64,000 bases of DNA from Chryseobacterium sp. JV274 (GCF_903969135.1 NZ_LR824569.1:4237001-4301000); one strand, 5' to 3'; shown: positions 34,981-44,199, numbered from the stretch's first letter. Numbers and translations: made by a program. The notes: generated by a model not told the origin, from the letters alone.

Positions 34981-36390
34981 ATGAATAGCAATACTTTACT
35001 AAAAAGTACATTAATATATACAATTGGTAATTTTGGATCTAAGATTTTATCTTTTCTATTAATTCCTATTTATTCCTACTACCTTTCCAGAAAAGAATTA
35101 GGAGAATATGACTTAGTGCTGACTAGTGTCAATTTATTGGTTCCTTTTGTCTCCTTGCAGATGAATGAGGCCATTTATCGCTGGTTTCTGGACAAAGAAA
35201 ACGAAAAAGAAAATTATATTGATAATATTTTTAAGCAATGTAGTATTCTGTTACTGGTTTCCTTTATCAGCTTTGAACTGTTGCTTTACCTGGCTGGGCT
35301 TTTTTATCATATTCCTTACCAGAAAGAATTGTCACTGCTGATTATAAGCTCTTGTTTATTGCCTTTCTTTCAGCAAATATTAAGAGGGTTGGGGTTAACG
35401 AGATACTATTCATTTATAGGAATTATAAATAGTTTTTTTATATTTTCTTTTAGTTTACTTTTCCTGCTGACAGATATATTTCAGGATAAGGTACAGGGGA
35501 TCTTTTATGCACTTTTTATCAGTAATTTTATTGCAATTTTACTGATGCTGTTCAAAGTAAGTTTTCTGTTTAAGAAATATGTTAGTATAAAAATTAACTA
35601 CTCATTACAAAAGCAGATTCTATTTTACTCCCTTCCATTAATATTAAATTCTATAAGCTGGTGGGTTATTAATGCATCAGACAGATATATTATTTTAAAG
35701 TTTTTAACAATAGAAGACAATGGTATCTATGCTGTTTCTGCAAGGCTTCCCGCTATTCTGACGATCTTTAATACCGTCTTTATGCTGGCCTGGCAGGATA
35801 TGGCAATCTCCGGAAACGATCCCAATAACCCCTTTTTCTCAAAGCTTTTTAATAAATATATCGCTGTAAATATTGGCTTATCAACCATTTTAATAGCAGC
35901 TACTCCGTTGATTACGGAAGTTCTGTTTGATTCAAAATTTTATGAATCCTGGAAATATGCCACCCTCCTGTACATAGGATCTTGTTTTTCGTCGATTTCC
36001 GGCTTTTTAGGTGCTATTTATTTAAAAACCAAATCAACAAAGGGGATTTTTATTACAAGTATGATAGGGGCATTGGTGAATGTATTTATTTCAGTGGCTT
36101 TTATTAAGTATATTGGTCTTTATGCACCTGCTTTAGGTACATTTGTCAGCTTCTTTGTTATGTTTATTATAAGATACAGGCAGACAGCTGAGATTTTAAA
36201 ATTAGATATAGATATTAAATCTTTCATCATACAGCTGCTGGTGGTTTTTAGTATAATTATACTGTTATACATAAATAGTAGTCATTTAATTTCAATATCT
36301 TTAACGGTATTGTCGTTATTCCTTTTCGGTTATTTTAATAAAGATATTTTAAAAAAAGTCTTTAATAAATTAAATTCTCTAAAAAAATAA
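34981..36390 (+). CDS. Wzx-type lipid-linked repeat-unit flippase
   Basis: A 469-residue protein of the MOP exporter family with roughly twelve to fourteen membrane helices. It opens LLKSTLIYTIGNFGSKILSF, a typical Wzx start, and includes the polar-membrane segment WWVINASDRYIILKFL characteristic of these flippases. It would move the undecaprenyl-linked repeat to the periplasmic side for the Wzy polymerase. The next gene begins two bases after its stop. Confidence 0.9.
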   Translation: MNSNTLLKSTLIYTIGNFGSKILSFLLIPIYSYYLSRKELGEYDLVLTSVNLLVPFVSLQMNEAIYRWFLDKENEKENYIDNIFKQCSILLLVSFISFELLLYLAGLFYHIPYQKELSLLIISSCLLPFFQQILRGLGLTRYYSFIGIINSFFIFSFSLLFLLTDIFQDKVQGIFYALFISNFIAILLMLFKVSFLFKKYVSIKINYSLQKQILFYSLPLILNSISWWVINASDRYIILKFLTIEDNGIYAVSARLPAILTIFNTVFMLAWQDMAISGNDPNNPFFSKLFNKYIAVNIGLSTILIAATPLITEVLFDSKFYESWKYATLLYIGSCFSSISGFLGAIYLKTKSTKGIFITSMIGALVNVFISVAFIKYIGLYAPALGTFVSFFVMFIIRYRQTAEILKLDIDIKSFIIQLLVVFSIIILLYINSSHLISISLTVLSLFLFGYFNKDILKKVFNKLNSLKK

Positions 36391-36392
36391 AT

Positions 36393-37388
36393 ATGAATTC
36401 CAATAAAGAAAATATAAGACAATTAAAAAATATAATATCTACTCAGCTTACTCCACTCATTGATAATGATTTTATTCTGTTAGATATACCTAATCATAGA
36501 AATATTGGAGATTCTTTAATTTGGAAAGGAGAATTAGAATTTTTTAAAACATTAGCCCATAAGTGTATTGGGCAGTACAACAGATATACTTTCAAAAAAA
36601 GTGATATAAAATCTGAGAAAACAGTTATTCTGCTGCACGGAGGAGGAAACTTTGGTGATATATATGAATCAAGTCAAAGTTTTAAAAGATATATCATTGA
36701 AAACTTTCCCAATAACAAGATTATTGTTCTGCCTCAAACGGTACATTACAATAGCGAAGCAAATCTAAAAAGAGATTTTGCTATTTTCAACAATCATCGT
36801 GATCTTCACGTATTAGTAAGAGATTTGCCTTCATATGATACTTTAAAAGCTGCTTTTAATGAAGAAAAATTAAAATTAGCACCGGATATGGCTTTCTTTT
36901 TAGATTTTGATGCTGATATTAAGACCAATTCTCCTGAAACGAGAAAGAATTTATATCTGAACAGAACTGATGCAGAAGCAAGTAAAGATTCTTTTCAGAA
37001 TGTCATTGAAGGGGAATATGATATAAAAGATTGGCCAACTTACAATTCTTCCTCAAAGAGAATGAATACCATCACCAATTATGTAGAAGCTCTGGACGGT
37101 AAGCTTTCAAAAATCATTAAGTTTTTGCCTGCCTCTTCTTTAATAATTGATAACGCCTATGGATTCAAAAAGAGAAATGGAATGGATCTGCATATCAACC
37201 GCGGAAAGGAGTTTATCAATCAATATCATAAAGTATATACAACCCGTTTGCATGGTTTAATCCTGAGTATCTTATTGGATAAAGAGGTTGTTATCTTAGA
37301 TAACGTTTATGGGAAAAGTAAAAATTTTTACGATGCATGGCTGAAGAATTTTAATAATGTTAAACTTTATGTAAAGAATGAGTCCTAA
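36393..37388 (+). CDS. Polysaccharide pyruvyltransferase family protein
   Basis: A 331-residue enzyme predicted to add a pyruvate ketal from phosphoenolpyruvate to a sugar of the repeat. Family features are NIGDSLIWKGE near residue 35, LLHGGGNFGDIYE (about 84-96), IVLPQTVHY, LAPDMAFFLDF and TTRLHGLILSILL near the end, as in EpsI/PssK-type proteins. A pyruvate ketal would add another negative charge to the polymer. It overlaps the following glycosyltransferase by 11 bases. Confidence 0.9.
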   Translation: MNSNKENIRQLKNIISTQLTPLIDNDFILLDIPNHRNIGDSLIWKGELEFFKTLAHKCIGQYNRYTFKKSDIKSEKTVILLHGGGNFGDIYESSQSFKRYIIENFPNNKIIVLPQTVHYNSEANLKRDFAIFNNHRDLHVLVRDLPSYDTLKAAFNEEKLKLAPDMAFFLDFDADIKTNSPETRKNLYLNRTDAEASKDSFQNVIEGEYDIKDWPTYNSSSKRMNTITNYVEALDGKLSKIIKFLPASSLIIDNAYGFKKRNGMDLHINRGKEFINQYHKVYTTRLHGLILSILLDKEVVILDNVYGKSKNFYDAWLKNFNNVKLYVKNES

Positions 37389-38397
37389 AATTTCGGTAAT
37401 TTTACCTGCATATAATGCTGAACAGTATCTTAGAACAGCGGTAGACAGTATACTTGCACAAAGTTTTAAAGACTTTGAATTGTTGATTATTAATGACGGT
37501 TCCATAGATTTCACAAAAGAAATCATATTAGGCTATAAGGATGAAAGGATAAGGTACATTGAAAATGAAAAGAATTTAGGATTAATAGAAACTTTGAATA
37601 AAGGGATCTTACTAGCAAAAGGTGAATATATTGCCAGAATGGATGCTGATGATATATGCCATTCATCCCGTTTTCAAATGCAGATAGATTTCATGGAGAA
37701 GAATCCTGAATATATTATCTGCAGTTCATCCAGAAAGGAATTTGCCCATTCTATTTCTCATTTTCACCTTAGTGTACTTCCGGTTGATGATACATCAATT
37801 AGGATACATTCAATTTTCAGTACACCTTTTACCCATCCGGCAGTGATGTTCAGGGCTGGTATTATTAAAGAGAATAATCTTTTTTTTGAAAAGGATTATA
37901 AGTATGCCGAGGATTATCAGTTGTGGATCAAAATTCTGCAATATGGTAAAGGGTACAATTTTAGAATGCCTTTGTTGTATTATAGAGATACACCCAATAG
38001 CCAAACCAATGTTGGAGCTGGCCAGATAGAACAGAGAAAGAGAACAATATCTAATATTCAGCAGCTGGCTTTACAGCAGCAGAATATTGTTTTAGATCAA
38101 AAAGAATTAGATTTTATTTATATTCTGTCTTTATCGGATAAAATTAGAAATATCAGTTTTGAAGACTTTTCAGTGGATTTTATTCTTTCCTTTTTTAAGA
38201 AACTTTCTTTAGAACTAAAATCAAATTATCCGAATAATAAATTCAATGTTAATTGTGTTTTAGGTAAAAGATATCTTAAAATTTTATTATTTAACTTAAA
38301 AAGGTTGCCATTTACTCAGTTAATGAAGTTAGGGTTTAGTAAATTAACTTTTTTTGGAATATATGAATTGATAAATGAAAAGATTGGAAATAAATAA
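37378..38397 (+). CDS. Family 2 glycosyltransferase
   Basis: A 339-residue GT-A fold enzyme. It begins PKISVILPAYNAEQYL and has the nucleotide-binding acids in LLIINDGSID and the DxD-type motif ARMDADDI (about 96-103). The acceptor-region acid EDYQLW lies further on. It would add one sugar to the lipid-linked repeat on the cytoplasmic face. The start overlaps the previous gene and its end overlaps the polymerase gene by 23 bases. Donor and linkage cannot be told from sequence. Confidence 0.92.
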   Translation: MSPKISVILPAYNAEQYLRTAVDSILAQSFKDFELLIINDGSIDFTKEIILGYKDERIRYIENEKNLGLIETLNKGILLAKGEYIARMDADDICHSSRFQMQIDFMEKNPEYIICSSSRKEFAHSISHFHLSVLPVDDTSIRIHSIFSTPFTHPAVMFRAGIIKENNLFFEKDYKYAEDYQLWIKILQYGKGYNFRMPLLYYRDTPNSQTNVGAGQIEQRKRTISNIQQLALQQQNIVLDQKELDFIYILSLSDKIRNISFEDFSVDFILSFFKKLSLELKSNYPNNKFNVNCVLGKRYLKILLFNLKRLPFTQLMKLGFSKLTFFGIYELINEKIGNK

Positions 38398-39688
38398 TAC
38401 GATAGATAAATTCACGAAATCTGATTACCTTATAGGTACATCAATATGTTTTGTGATTTCAATATTATATATGTTTAATTTAAACCAGATAGTAGTAGGC
38501 GGTTTATCTATTCTATTATTTTTGTTTTACTTTAATCGTATACGTAAAAGGGCTACCCTTAATGAAGCATTTACTATTTGTTTAATATTAACTTTACCTT
38601 TCAGCTTCAGCCCTTTGGTGGGAAGTAGTTTTTTCAGCCTTTTTATTATTATTCAGTTTTTATTTATCTGTGTATTATTTGCCAGTAACTTTTCTTCAAA
38701 AAAGAACCTGCTCATTCAAATTCTGGGGCTGGGGTTATTGTTATTTTGTTTGGGTGTTTATTTTTTTAATCAGTCTAATTATCCGAAAATATTGGTCGAA
38801 ACATTGATAAAAACACTGTTATTTTTATTAATAATTATAATAGCGTTAATTAAGTTGAAAATGTCCGACTTAACTGTTTCTTCGATGATGAAGTTCTATG
38901 TTTTCGCAGCATCCGTGGCAGGTTTAATGGTATTAATCCAATACCTGTCTTTGAAAATCTTGGGAATAAATTATCTGGGTGTTCAGAATCAATTTGGTAA
39001 ATCCAGAACTGGATTTGCTGGTCTTTTTTATGATTATAGTATTTCATCTATCTATTTATCAAGTGCCTCTTTGATTTTATGTTATGGATTACTGACTAAG
39101 AAATATATCATTAATTATAAATGGAGTATCATTTTCTTGCTTTTTACTATAGGAACCAGTGTATTAACTTCCGGAAGATCCGGTATAGCGGCTCTTTTTA
39201 TAGCCCTTTTCTTTCTGCTTATATATTTGAGGAATATAAAAATAATTGTGATCTCATTAATTGTAGGCTTTCCCCTGGTTAAGACCATATTATATATATA
39301 TTCTTTAAATAGAACAACTAATTTATCCAATGACTCCGGACGTCTAGATAACTATTTGAACGCCCTGAACTATTTTTATAAAAACTTCTGGTTTGGTTCC
39401 AGGTTTTTGGGCTTTAGTGAGACATCAAAATCCATGTTACCCCATAATTTTATTTTAGATTTTCTTGTGCAGTATGGTGTTGTTTTTACTTTACTGCTAT
39501 TATTATTTCTAATTGTTGTGTGGTTTAAAGGTTTAAAAAAGCAGCCAATTTTGTTTTTTCTTTTTTTATTAATGCTTGTTGGAGGAAACTTTCATGCATC
39601 ATTTATAAATACACATTATATAGTTATCCCACTTATTCTAATTATCGGAACACTCAATAATAATGAAAGTATATCATATCATAAATAG
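38375..39688 (+). CDS. Wzy-type O-antigen/capsule polymerase
   Basis: A 437-residue membrane protein with about ten to twelve helices and little sequence identity expected to homologues. The O-antigen ligase/polymerase family is supported by LTSGRSGIAALFIALFFLL after a long polar periplasmic loop (IQYLSLKILGINYLGVQNQFGKSR... region) and by LPHNFILDFLVQYGVVF. Its place between flippase and glycosyltransferases makes polymerase the best call. It overlaps both neighbours, so translation is coupled. Confidence 0.87.
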   Translation: MKRLEINNTIDKFTKSDYLIGTSICFVISILYMFNLNQIVVGGLSILLFLFYFNRIRKRATLNEAFTICLILTLPFSFSPLVGSSFFSLFIIIQFLFICVLFASNFSSKKNLLIQILGLGLLLFCLGVYFFNQSNYPKILVETLIKTLLFLLIIIIALIKLKMSDLTVSSMMKFYVFAASVAGLMVLIQYLSLKILGINYLGVQNQFGKSRTGFAGLFYDYSISSIYLSSASLILCYGLLTKKYIINYKWSIIFLLFTIGTSVLTSGRSGIAALFIALFFLLIYLRNIKIIVISLIVGFPLVKTILYIYSLNRTTNLSNDSGRLDNYLNALNYFYKNFWFGSRFLGFSETSKSMLPHNFILDFLVQYGVVFTLLLLLFLIVVWFKGLKKQPILFFLFLLMLVGGNFHASFINTHYIVIPLILIIGTLNNNESISYHK

Positions 39689-40748
39689 TTTAAGGTTTGG
39701 CGGTGCAGAAAGGTTAGTAGTTGACCTTTGTACTGAATTGTCTGAGGGAAGTTCAGACGAAATATATTTGTTATTATTAGACGATATTGATACCTCTTTA
39801 AAAAAAGAAGTAGAAAGTAATGGAAAAATAAAAATTGACGTAATTCCTTCAAAAAGTCTATATGATATTCGGATTCCCTTTTTTATAAATAGAAGAGTCA
39901 CAGATGCGGATGTTATTCATTTGCATTTATTTCCTACACTATATTGGGGGGTATTGTACAAACTTTTATTTTCCCGAAAACAAAAAGTAGTATTTACTGA
40001 ACATAGTACCGAAAATAACAGAAGATCTAAGTGGTATTTAAAAAGAATAGAAAAATTTATTTACGCCCAACTAAACTCTATTATCTGTATTTCAGAATCC
40101 ACAGAAAAAAATCTTATTCAACATTTAGGATCTGAATTTAAAGCAAAGATGAAGGTCATAAATAATGGAGTCAACCTCAATAAGTTTTATAATTCAAAAG
40201 CTTATTCCCGTACTGCGTATAATGTGTCAGACAAAGATTTTTTATTAATTCAGGTAGCAAGTTTCAGAGCTGCAAAAGACCAGCCTACCCTGATCAGAGC
40301 ACTTACATTGTTACCTCCTCATGTAAAAGCGATATTCGTAGGAGAGGGGCCGGAATTAGAAAACTGCAAAGAACTTGTTAAAAATAATGGGTTGGAAAAC
40401 AGAGCTTTTTTCTTAGGTAATCAGGCCAATATTGCTGAACTCATCAAAATGAGCGATGTAGTAGTTGTATCATCCCATTATGAAGGGTTTGGTATTGTAG
40501 CAGTAGAAGGGATGGCTTGTAATAAACCTGTGGTTGCCTCAAATGTGCCGGGTCTTTCAGAAGTCGTTTCAGAGTATGGAATATTATTTGATAGAGGTAA
40601 AGCTGAGGATTTAGCTGAAATAATTAAAAATTTACACTCAAATTCATCTTTTTATAACACAACTGCCGAAAAATGTTTTTCTAGATCAAAAAATTTCTCT
40701 ATTGAAGAAATTGCAAAATATTATCGTGAAATATATTATACATTATGA
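39663..40748 (+). CDS. Family 4 glycosyltransferase
   Basis: A 361-residue GT-B enzyme. The N-terminal acceptor domain has IINSLRFGGAERLVVDL. The C-terminal donor domain has VASFRAAKDQPTLI, FVGEGPELENC and the signature SSHYEGFGIVAVEGMACNKPVVA, in which the EGFG...E pair binds the sugar nucleotide. Donor unknown. It overlaps the polymerase by 26 bases and the beta-helix gene by four. Confidence 0.92.
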   Translation: MKVYHIINSLRFGGAERLVVDLCTELSEGSSDEIYLLLLDDIDTSLKKEVESNGKIKIDVIPSKSLYDIRIPFFINRRVTDADVIHLHLFPTLYWGVLYKLLFSRKQKVVFTEHSTENNRRSKWYLKRIEKFIYAQLNSIICISESTEKNLIQHLGSEFKAKMKVINNGVNLNKFYNSKAYSRTAYNVSDKDFLLIQVASFRAAKDQPTLIRALTLLPPHVKAIFVGEGPELENCKELVKNNGLENRAFFLGNQANIAELIKMSDVVVVSSHYEGFGIVAVEGMACNKPVVASNVPGLSEVVSEYGILFDRGKAEDLAEIIKNLHSNSSFYNTTAEKCFSRSKNFSIEEIAKYYREIYYTL

Positions 40749-41851
40749 GAAGCTTATTAATTTTTTTACTTATAGTTAATCTATCATGTGCGCAGGGGAA
40801 ATTTAGTTATAAAGATGTTCCTGATACTTATATTAAAAAAGCTGAGGTCACTTCAGCCTTCAATAATTTAAAAGCAAAATCTTTTGAAGTTGTAAAACTT
40901 CTTCCCAATAATTACAAAAAGGACGGATCAGAAGATTATACGGCATATGTTCAGAAAGCAATTAATGAAAATGCAACGGTTTTACTACCCAATTTTCCCA
41001 TTTTAATCAATGATAAAGGGCTTCAGCTAAAGGATAATTCTACCTTATTATTTGATGATAAATCCCAATTGAAATTGAAGGCATCCAATAATCAGGGATA
41101 TGCCATGATTGATATTACAGGAAAGAAAAATGTAAGTGTATATAACCCTGATATTATAGGAGACAGATCTGTTCATCTGGGGAAAACAGGAGAATGGGGC
41201 ATGGGAATAAATATTAAAGATGCCGTAAATATAAAAATCTATAATCCTGTGATCAAAGACTGTTGGGGAGATGGTATCTATATAGGGGGAAATGGTTTCT
41301 CCAATAATATTTCTGTGATAGGAGGTCTTATTGATAATAACCGAAGAAACGGAATTTCTGTTATAAGCGGTGACAATATTTTACTGCAGAATTTAGTAGT
41401 TTCAAATACCAATGGAGCTAATCCTAAGACGGGAATAGATATAGAACCTAATACTCCTGATAACAAAAAAGTAAATATTTCATTAAAATCAATCGTAACA
41501 TATAATAATGAGGTGAGCGGGCTTGCCTTTTATTTAGCTAGGCTAAGAGGAGATAGTGACGCAAATAACGTTAATGTAGTTATTGAAAATTATAAAGATT
41601 TTTATTCCAAAAGTGGAATTTCCTATTCTAATCAGAAAAATGATGCTAAAAAGAAATTGATGGGGAATATTGTTTTTTCAGGTATTGACTTAAAATACAA
41701 CAAAGTACCTTTTAATTTCTTGTATAAGAATTCATCCTTGGATAATATTAATTTGAAGGTAAATGACTTTAAATCAGATCATAAAGATAATAAAGGAATA
41801 GTAACTGATTTACAGAAATTTTCACAACAAAAGATAAAATACAATCAATAA
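40745..41851 (+). CDS. Right-handed parallel beta-helix lipoprotein in the polysaccharide locus
   Basis: A 368-residue exported protein. The signal peptide ends with a lipobox-like LSCAQ. The body reads as successive short beta-helix turns (NVSVYNPDIIGDRS, NIKIYNPVIKDC, NISVIGGLIDNNRRNGISVISGDN), the fold of pectate lyases, polysaccharide epimerases and phage depolymerases. YTAYVQKAINENATVLLP near residue 65 is the typical N-terminal cap. Its overlap with the glycosyltransferase gene ties it to this polymer. It may trim, epimerise or bind the polysaccharide; catalytic residues cannot be assigned. Confidence 0.8.
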   Translation: MRSLLIFLLIVNLSCAQGKFSYKDVPDTYIKKAEVTSAFNNLKAKSFEVVKLLPNNYKKDGSEDYTAYVQKAINENATVLLPNFPILINDKGLQLKDNSTLLFDDKSQLKLKASNNQGYAMIDITGKKNVSVYNPDIIGDRSVHLGKTGEWGMGINIKDAVNIKIYNPVIKDCWGDGIYIGGNGFSNNISVIGGLIDNNRRNGISVISGDNILLQNLVVSNTNGANPKTGIDIEPNTPDNKKVNISLKSIVTYNNEVSGLAFYLARLRGDSDANNVNVVIENYKDFYSKSGISYSNQKNDAKKKLMGNIVFSGIDLKYNKVPFNFLYKNSSLDNINLKVNDFKSDHKDNKGIVTDLQKFSQQKIKYNQ

Positions 41852-42506
41852 TTACTTTTACTTTGAAATAAAGAAAGGTAATGTGTAAAATATACATATT
41901 CTATAAATATTAATTTTTCCAAAAAAAGTGATAATGGAAAGATTTTTGCTTATGATATTATGCTTAAAAAAGACTTAAAATAAAAATTAAAGTTTTTAAT
42001 GTTGTTAGAAATGTTAAAAATATAATGAAATTGTTTACGAAACTTGAAAACTGAAAATAATTAAGAATTTTATTTTCTTTAATGATCTTAAGGAGAATAG
42101 TAAATTAAAATGTTAATGAAATCAATCATCTAATCAAATTTATGTCATATAGAATATAAATGACATCAAGGTATTCAACTACCAATATATAGCTGGCGAA
42201 GATGTGAAGATGATGCACATTTATCTCTGCCACAACGCTATCAAATCTCAAAAAACACGTATGCAAATAGGAGGATTAATGATTTTCCTAGATTGAAATG
42301 ATGCTATGTCAACCCAAAACTAAGTTCGGTTTGTAACAAATTTTGGATTAACAGGGGTTCATAATAATTTATATTGTTTTTTAAAAAAATCACAAACAAG
42401 TGAAATTTAAATAAATGAGTAAAAATAACAACACACAAAAGATTTATGAAAAATTTATTAATTAGTTCTAGGATTTATAGAAATAATAATAAAAAAATGA
42501 AAGAAG
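41852..42506. other. 655-base gap inside the polysaccharide locus
   Basis: No convincing gene. Most is AT-rich, but about 42170-42350 is richer in G and C and contains short open stretches on both strands (up to about 49 codons) without starts. That suggests the remains of a deleted gene or mobile element. A 23-codon frame at 42446-42517 runs into the start of the next glycosyltransferase. All other gaps in the locus after the first gene are under 40 bases or are overlaps, apart from the 215 bases before the export gene. Confidence 0.5.
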
Positions 42507-43682
42507 TTGAAAACTAAATTAGTACGGATTACAACAGTGCCGCTTTCTTTAAAAATTCTACTGAAAGGGCAGCATCGGTTTATGTCAGAACATTTTGATG
42601 TAATAGGTGTTTCATCCCCAGGTAAGGAGCTGGATGAAGTGAAAAAAGATGAAGAAATAGACGTAATAGCGATTGATATGTCTCGTAAGATTACTCCCAT
42701 TAAAGACATTAAATCTTTATGGAGTACTTATCGATTTTTAAGAAAAGAGAAACCACAAATTGTTCATACTCATACCCCTAAAGCTGGTATTGTAGGGATG
42801 TTGGCTGCAAGAATGGCAGGGGTTCCTCATAGACTGCATACAGTGGCAGGCTTACCATTGATGGAGGTAACGGGTATGAAACGTCAGGTTTTAGATCTTG
42901 TTGAGAAATTAACTTATGCTTCTGCAACACAGGTGTACCCAAATTCAAAAGGGCTGTCTGATTATATTATCGAGCACAAATATGCAGACAAATACAAGCT
43001 TAAGGTAATTGGAAACGGTTCATCAAACGGAATTGATACTTCATTCTTTTCACCCGAACACGTTTCAGAAGATCAGAAAACTTTTCTAAAAAATGAATTA
43101 AAAATAGAAAACACAGATTTTGTTTTCGTGTTTGTAGGACGTTTGGTTGGAGACAAAGGAATTAATGAACTGATAAAAGCATTTTCTGCTTTAAATAAAC
43201 AAGAAAATCAACAGCGTTCAAAATTATTATTGGTAGGTCCTCTGGAACAAGAGCTGGATCCGTTATATCCCGATACATTAAATGAAATAGAAAATAACCC
43301 GGATATTGTCTCTGTAGGTTTTCAGAAAGATGTTCGTCCTTATTTTGCGATTTCTGATGTACTGGTTTTTCCTAGCTATCGGGAGGGTTTCCCTAATGTG
43401 GTGATGCAGGCCGGAGCAATGGAACTGCCAAGTATAGTTTCTGATATCAATGGATGCAATGAAATCATTGTGGAAAATGAGAATGGAGTAATTGTGCCTG
43501 TAAAAGATAGTGAAAGTCTTAGGGAAGAAATGGAGAAAATGATCTCAGACAAAGATTATTATCAGACATTAAAAAAGAATGCACGGCCGATGATTGAAGA
43601 TCGATTCGAGCAGTCTGTGATCTGGAATGCTATATTAAGTGAATATAAAAAATTGATTAAAGAAAGAGAATTTCGTGCTTAA
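42507..43682 (+). CDS. Family 4 glycosyltransferase, possibly with a disturbed start
   Basis: A 391-residue GT-B enzyme of the WcaC/PglA-like GT4 group. The N-terminal part has VRITTVPLSLKILLKGQHRF and IVHTHTPKAGIVGMLAA. The C-terminal part has FVGRLVGDKGINELI and FPSYREGFPNVVMQAGAMELP. The only in-frame start near the conserved N-terminus is TTG at 42507. An ATG at 42497 is one base out of frame; removing one base would give MKKLKTKLVRIT, a natural start for this family. So either TTG is used or a recent insertion has weakened the gene. In related loci this type often precedes the initiating sugar transferase, which is absent here. Confidence 0.85.
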   Translation: MKTKLVRITTVPLSLKILLKGQHRFMSEHFDVIGVSSPGKELDEVKKDEEIDVIAIDMSRKITPIKDIKSLWSTYRFLRKEKPQIVHTHTPKAGIVGMLAARMAGVPHRLHTVAGLPLMEVTGMKRQVLDLVEKLTYASATQVYPNSKGLSDYIIEHKYADKYKLKVIGNGSSNGIDTSFFSPEHVSEDQKTFLKNELKIENTDFVFVFVGRLVGDKGINELIKAFSALNKQENQQRSKLLLVGPLEQELDPLYPDTLNEIENNPDIVSVGFQKDVRPYFAISDVLVFPSYREGFPNVVMQAGAMELPSIVSDINGCNEIIVENENGVIVPVKDSESLREEMEKMISDKDYYQTLKKNARPMIEDRFEQSVIWNAILSEYKKLIKEREFRA

Positions 43683-44121
43683 GATTTAATAAAATATGTA
43701 ATATTTTAGAGCTATATTTAAAAATGCCTGATAGTACGGTGAATCTATCATCTTAAGATTAGATATTGAAATAATAAGAATGTTGATTTTGTGTGTGTTT
43801 TTATAGTCGACTTTCTTAAATGCTCTAAGTATAACCTGTTAAAAAGGTGTTTACAGTAGTTAATATCTGAATTTTTTATATTTGAAAATGTGTATTTTAC
43901 AATTAGCTTTAAAAGAAAAGGAACAGGTTTCTTGGGAAAAACTAAAAAAAGCTATATATTTGCACCAGTTAAAAACAAATGCTCTTAGATTGTTTACAAA
44001 AGTGATTTATATGATCATTTACTAAATAGGAGAGTATCTTAAAGCAGATGGATAGGACTTTCTGATAATCAGAAGTTCGGTCCGGATTGTAAAAGTTTTG
44101 TCAATTTACCTTAAAAAAATT
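43683..44121. other. Non-coding junction between the polysaccharide locus and tRNA-Asp copy 5
   Basis: AT-rich, with no gene of useful length. At its right end lies a decayed tRNA 3' end (44075-44090) followed by a spacer resembling those of the tRNA array. No terminator is evident for the glycosyltransferase. Confidence 0.6.
44075..44121 (+). repeat. Decayed tRNA-Asp 3' end plus array-type spacer
   Basis: GTTCGGTCCGGATTGT (44075-44090) resembles the tRNA 3' segment GTTCGAGTCCCGTCCGGATCGC with a six-base gap and two changes. The following bases AAAAGTTTTGTCAATTTACC match the array spacer GAAGTTTTCTCAATTTC closely, and it ends in an A run before the intact tRNA. It looks like the relic of a former neighbouring unit. 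Confidence 0.6.
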
Positions 44122-44195
44122 GATCCGGTAGTTCAGCTGGTTAGAATGCCGCCCTGTCACGGCGGAGGTCGCGGGTTCGAGTCCCGTCCGGATCG
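44122..44195 (+). tRNA. tRNA-Asp (GTC), copy 5
   Basis: Identical over 74 bases to the four copies at 26700-27090 and in the same orientation, 17 kb away across the polysaccharide locus. CCA is not encoded. A terminator follows at once. Confidence 0.97.
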
Positions 44196-44199
44196 CAAA

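Noticed and set aside
42458..42709. 83-residue minus-strand frame over the glycosyltransferase start
   Set aside because: Low-complexity Ser/Ile-rich shadow of the plus-strand gene.
26700..44195. Integrase- or transposon-borne island
   Set aside because: No integrase, transposase or insertion sequence gene is visible between or beside the tRNA copies. The direct repeats are the only mobility evidence, so no mobile element is annotated.
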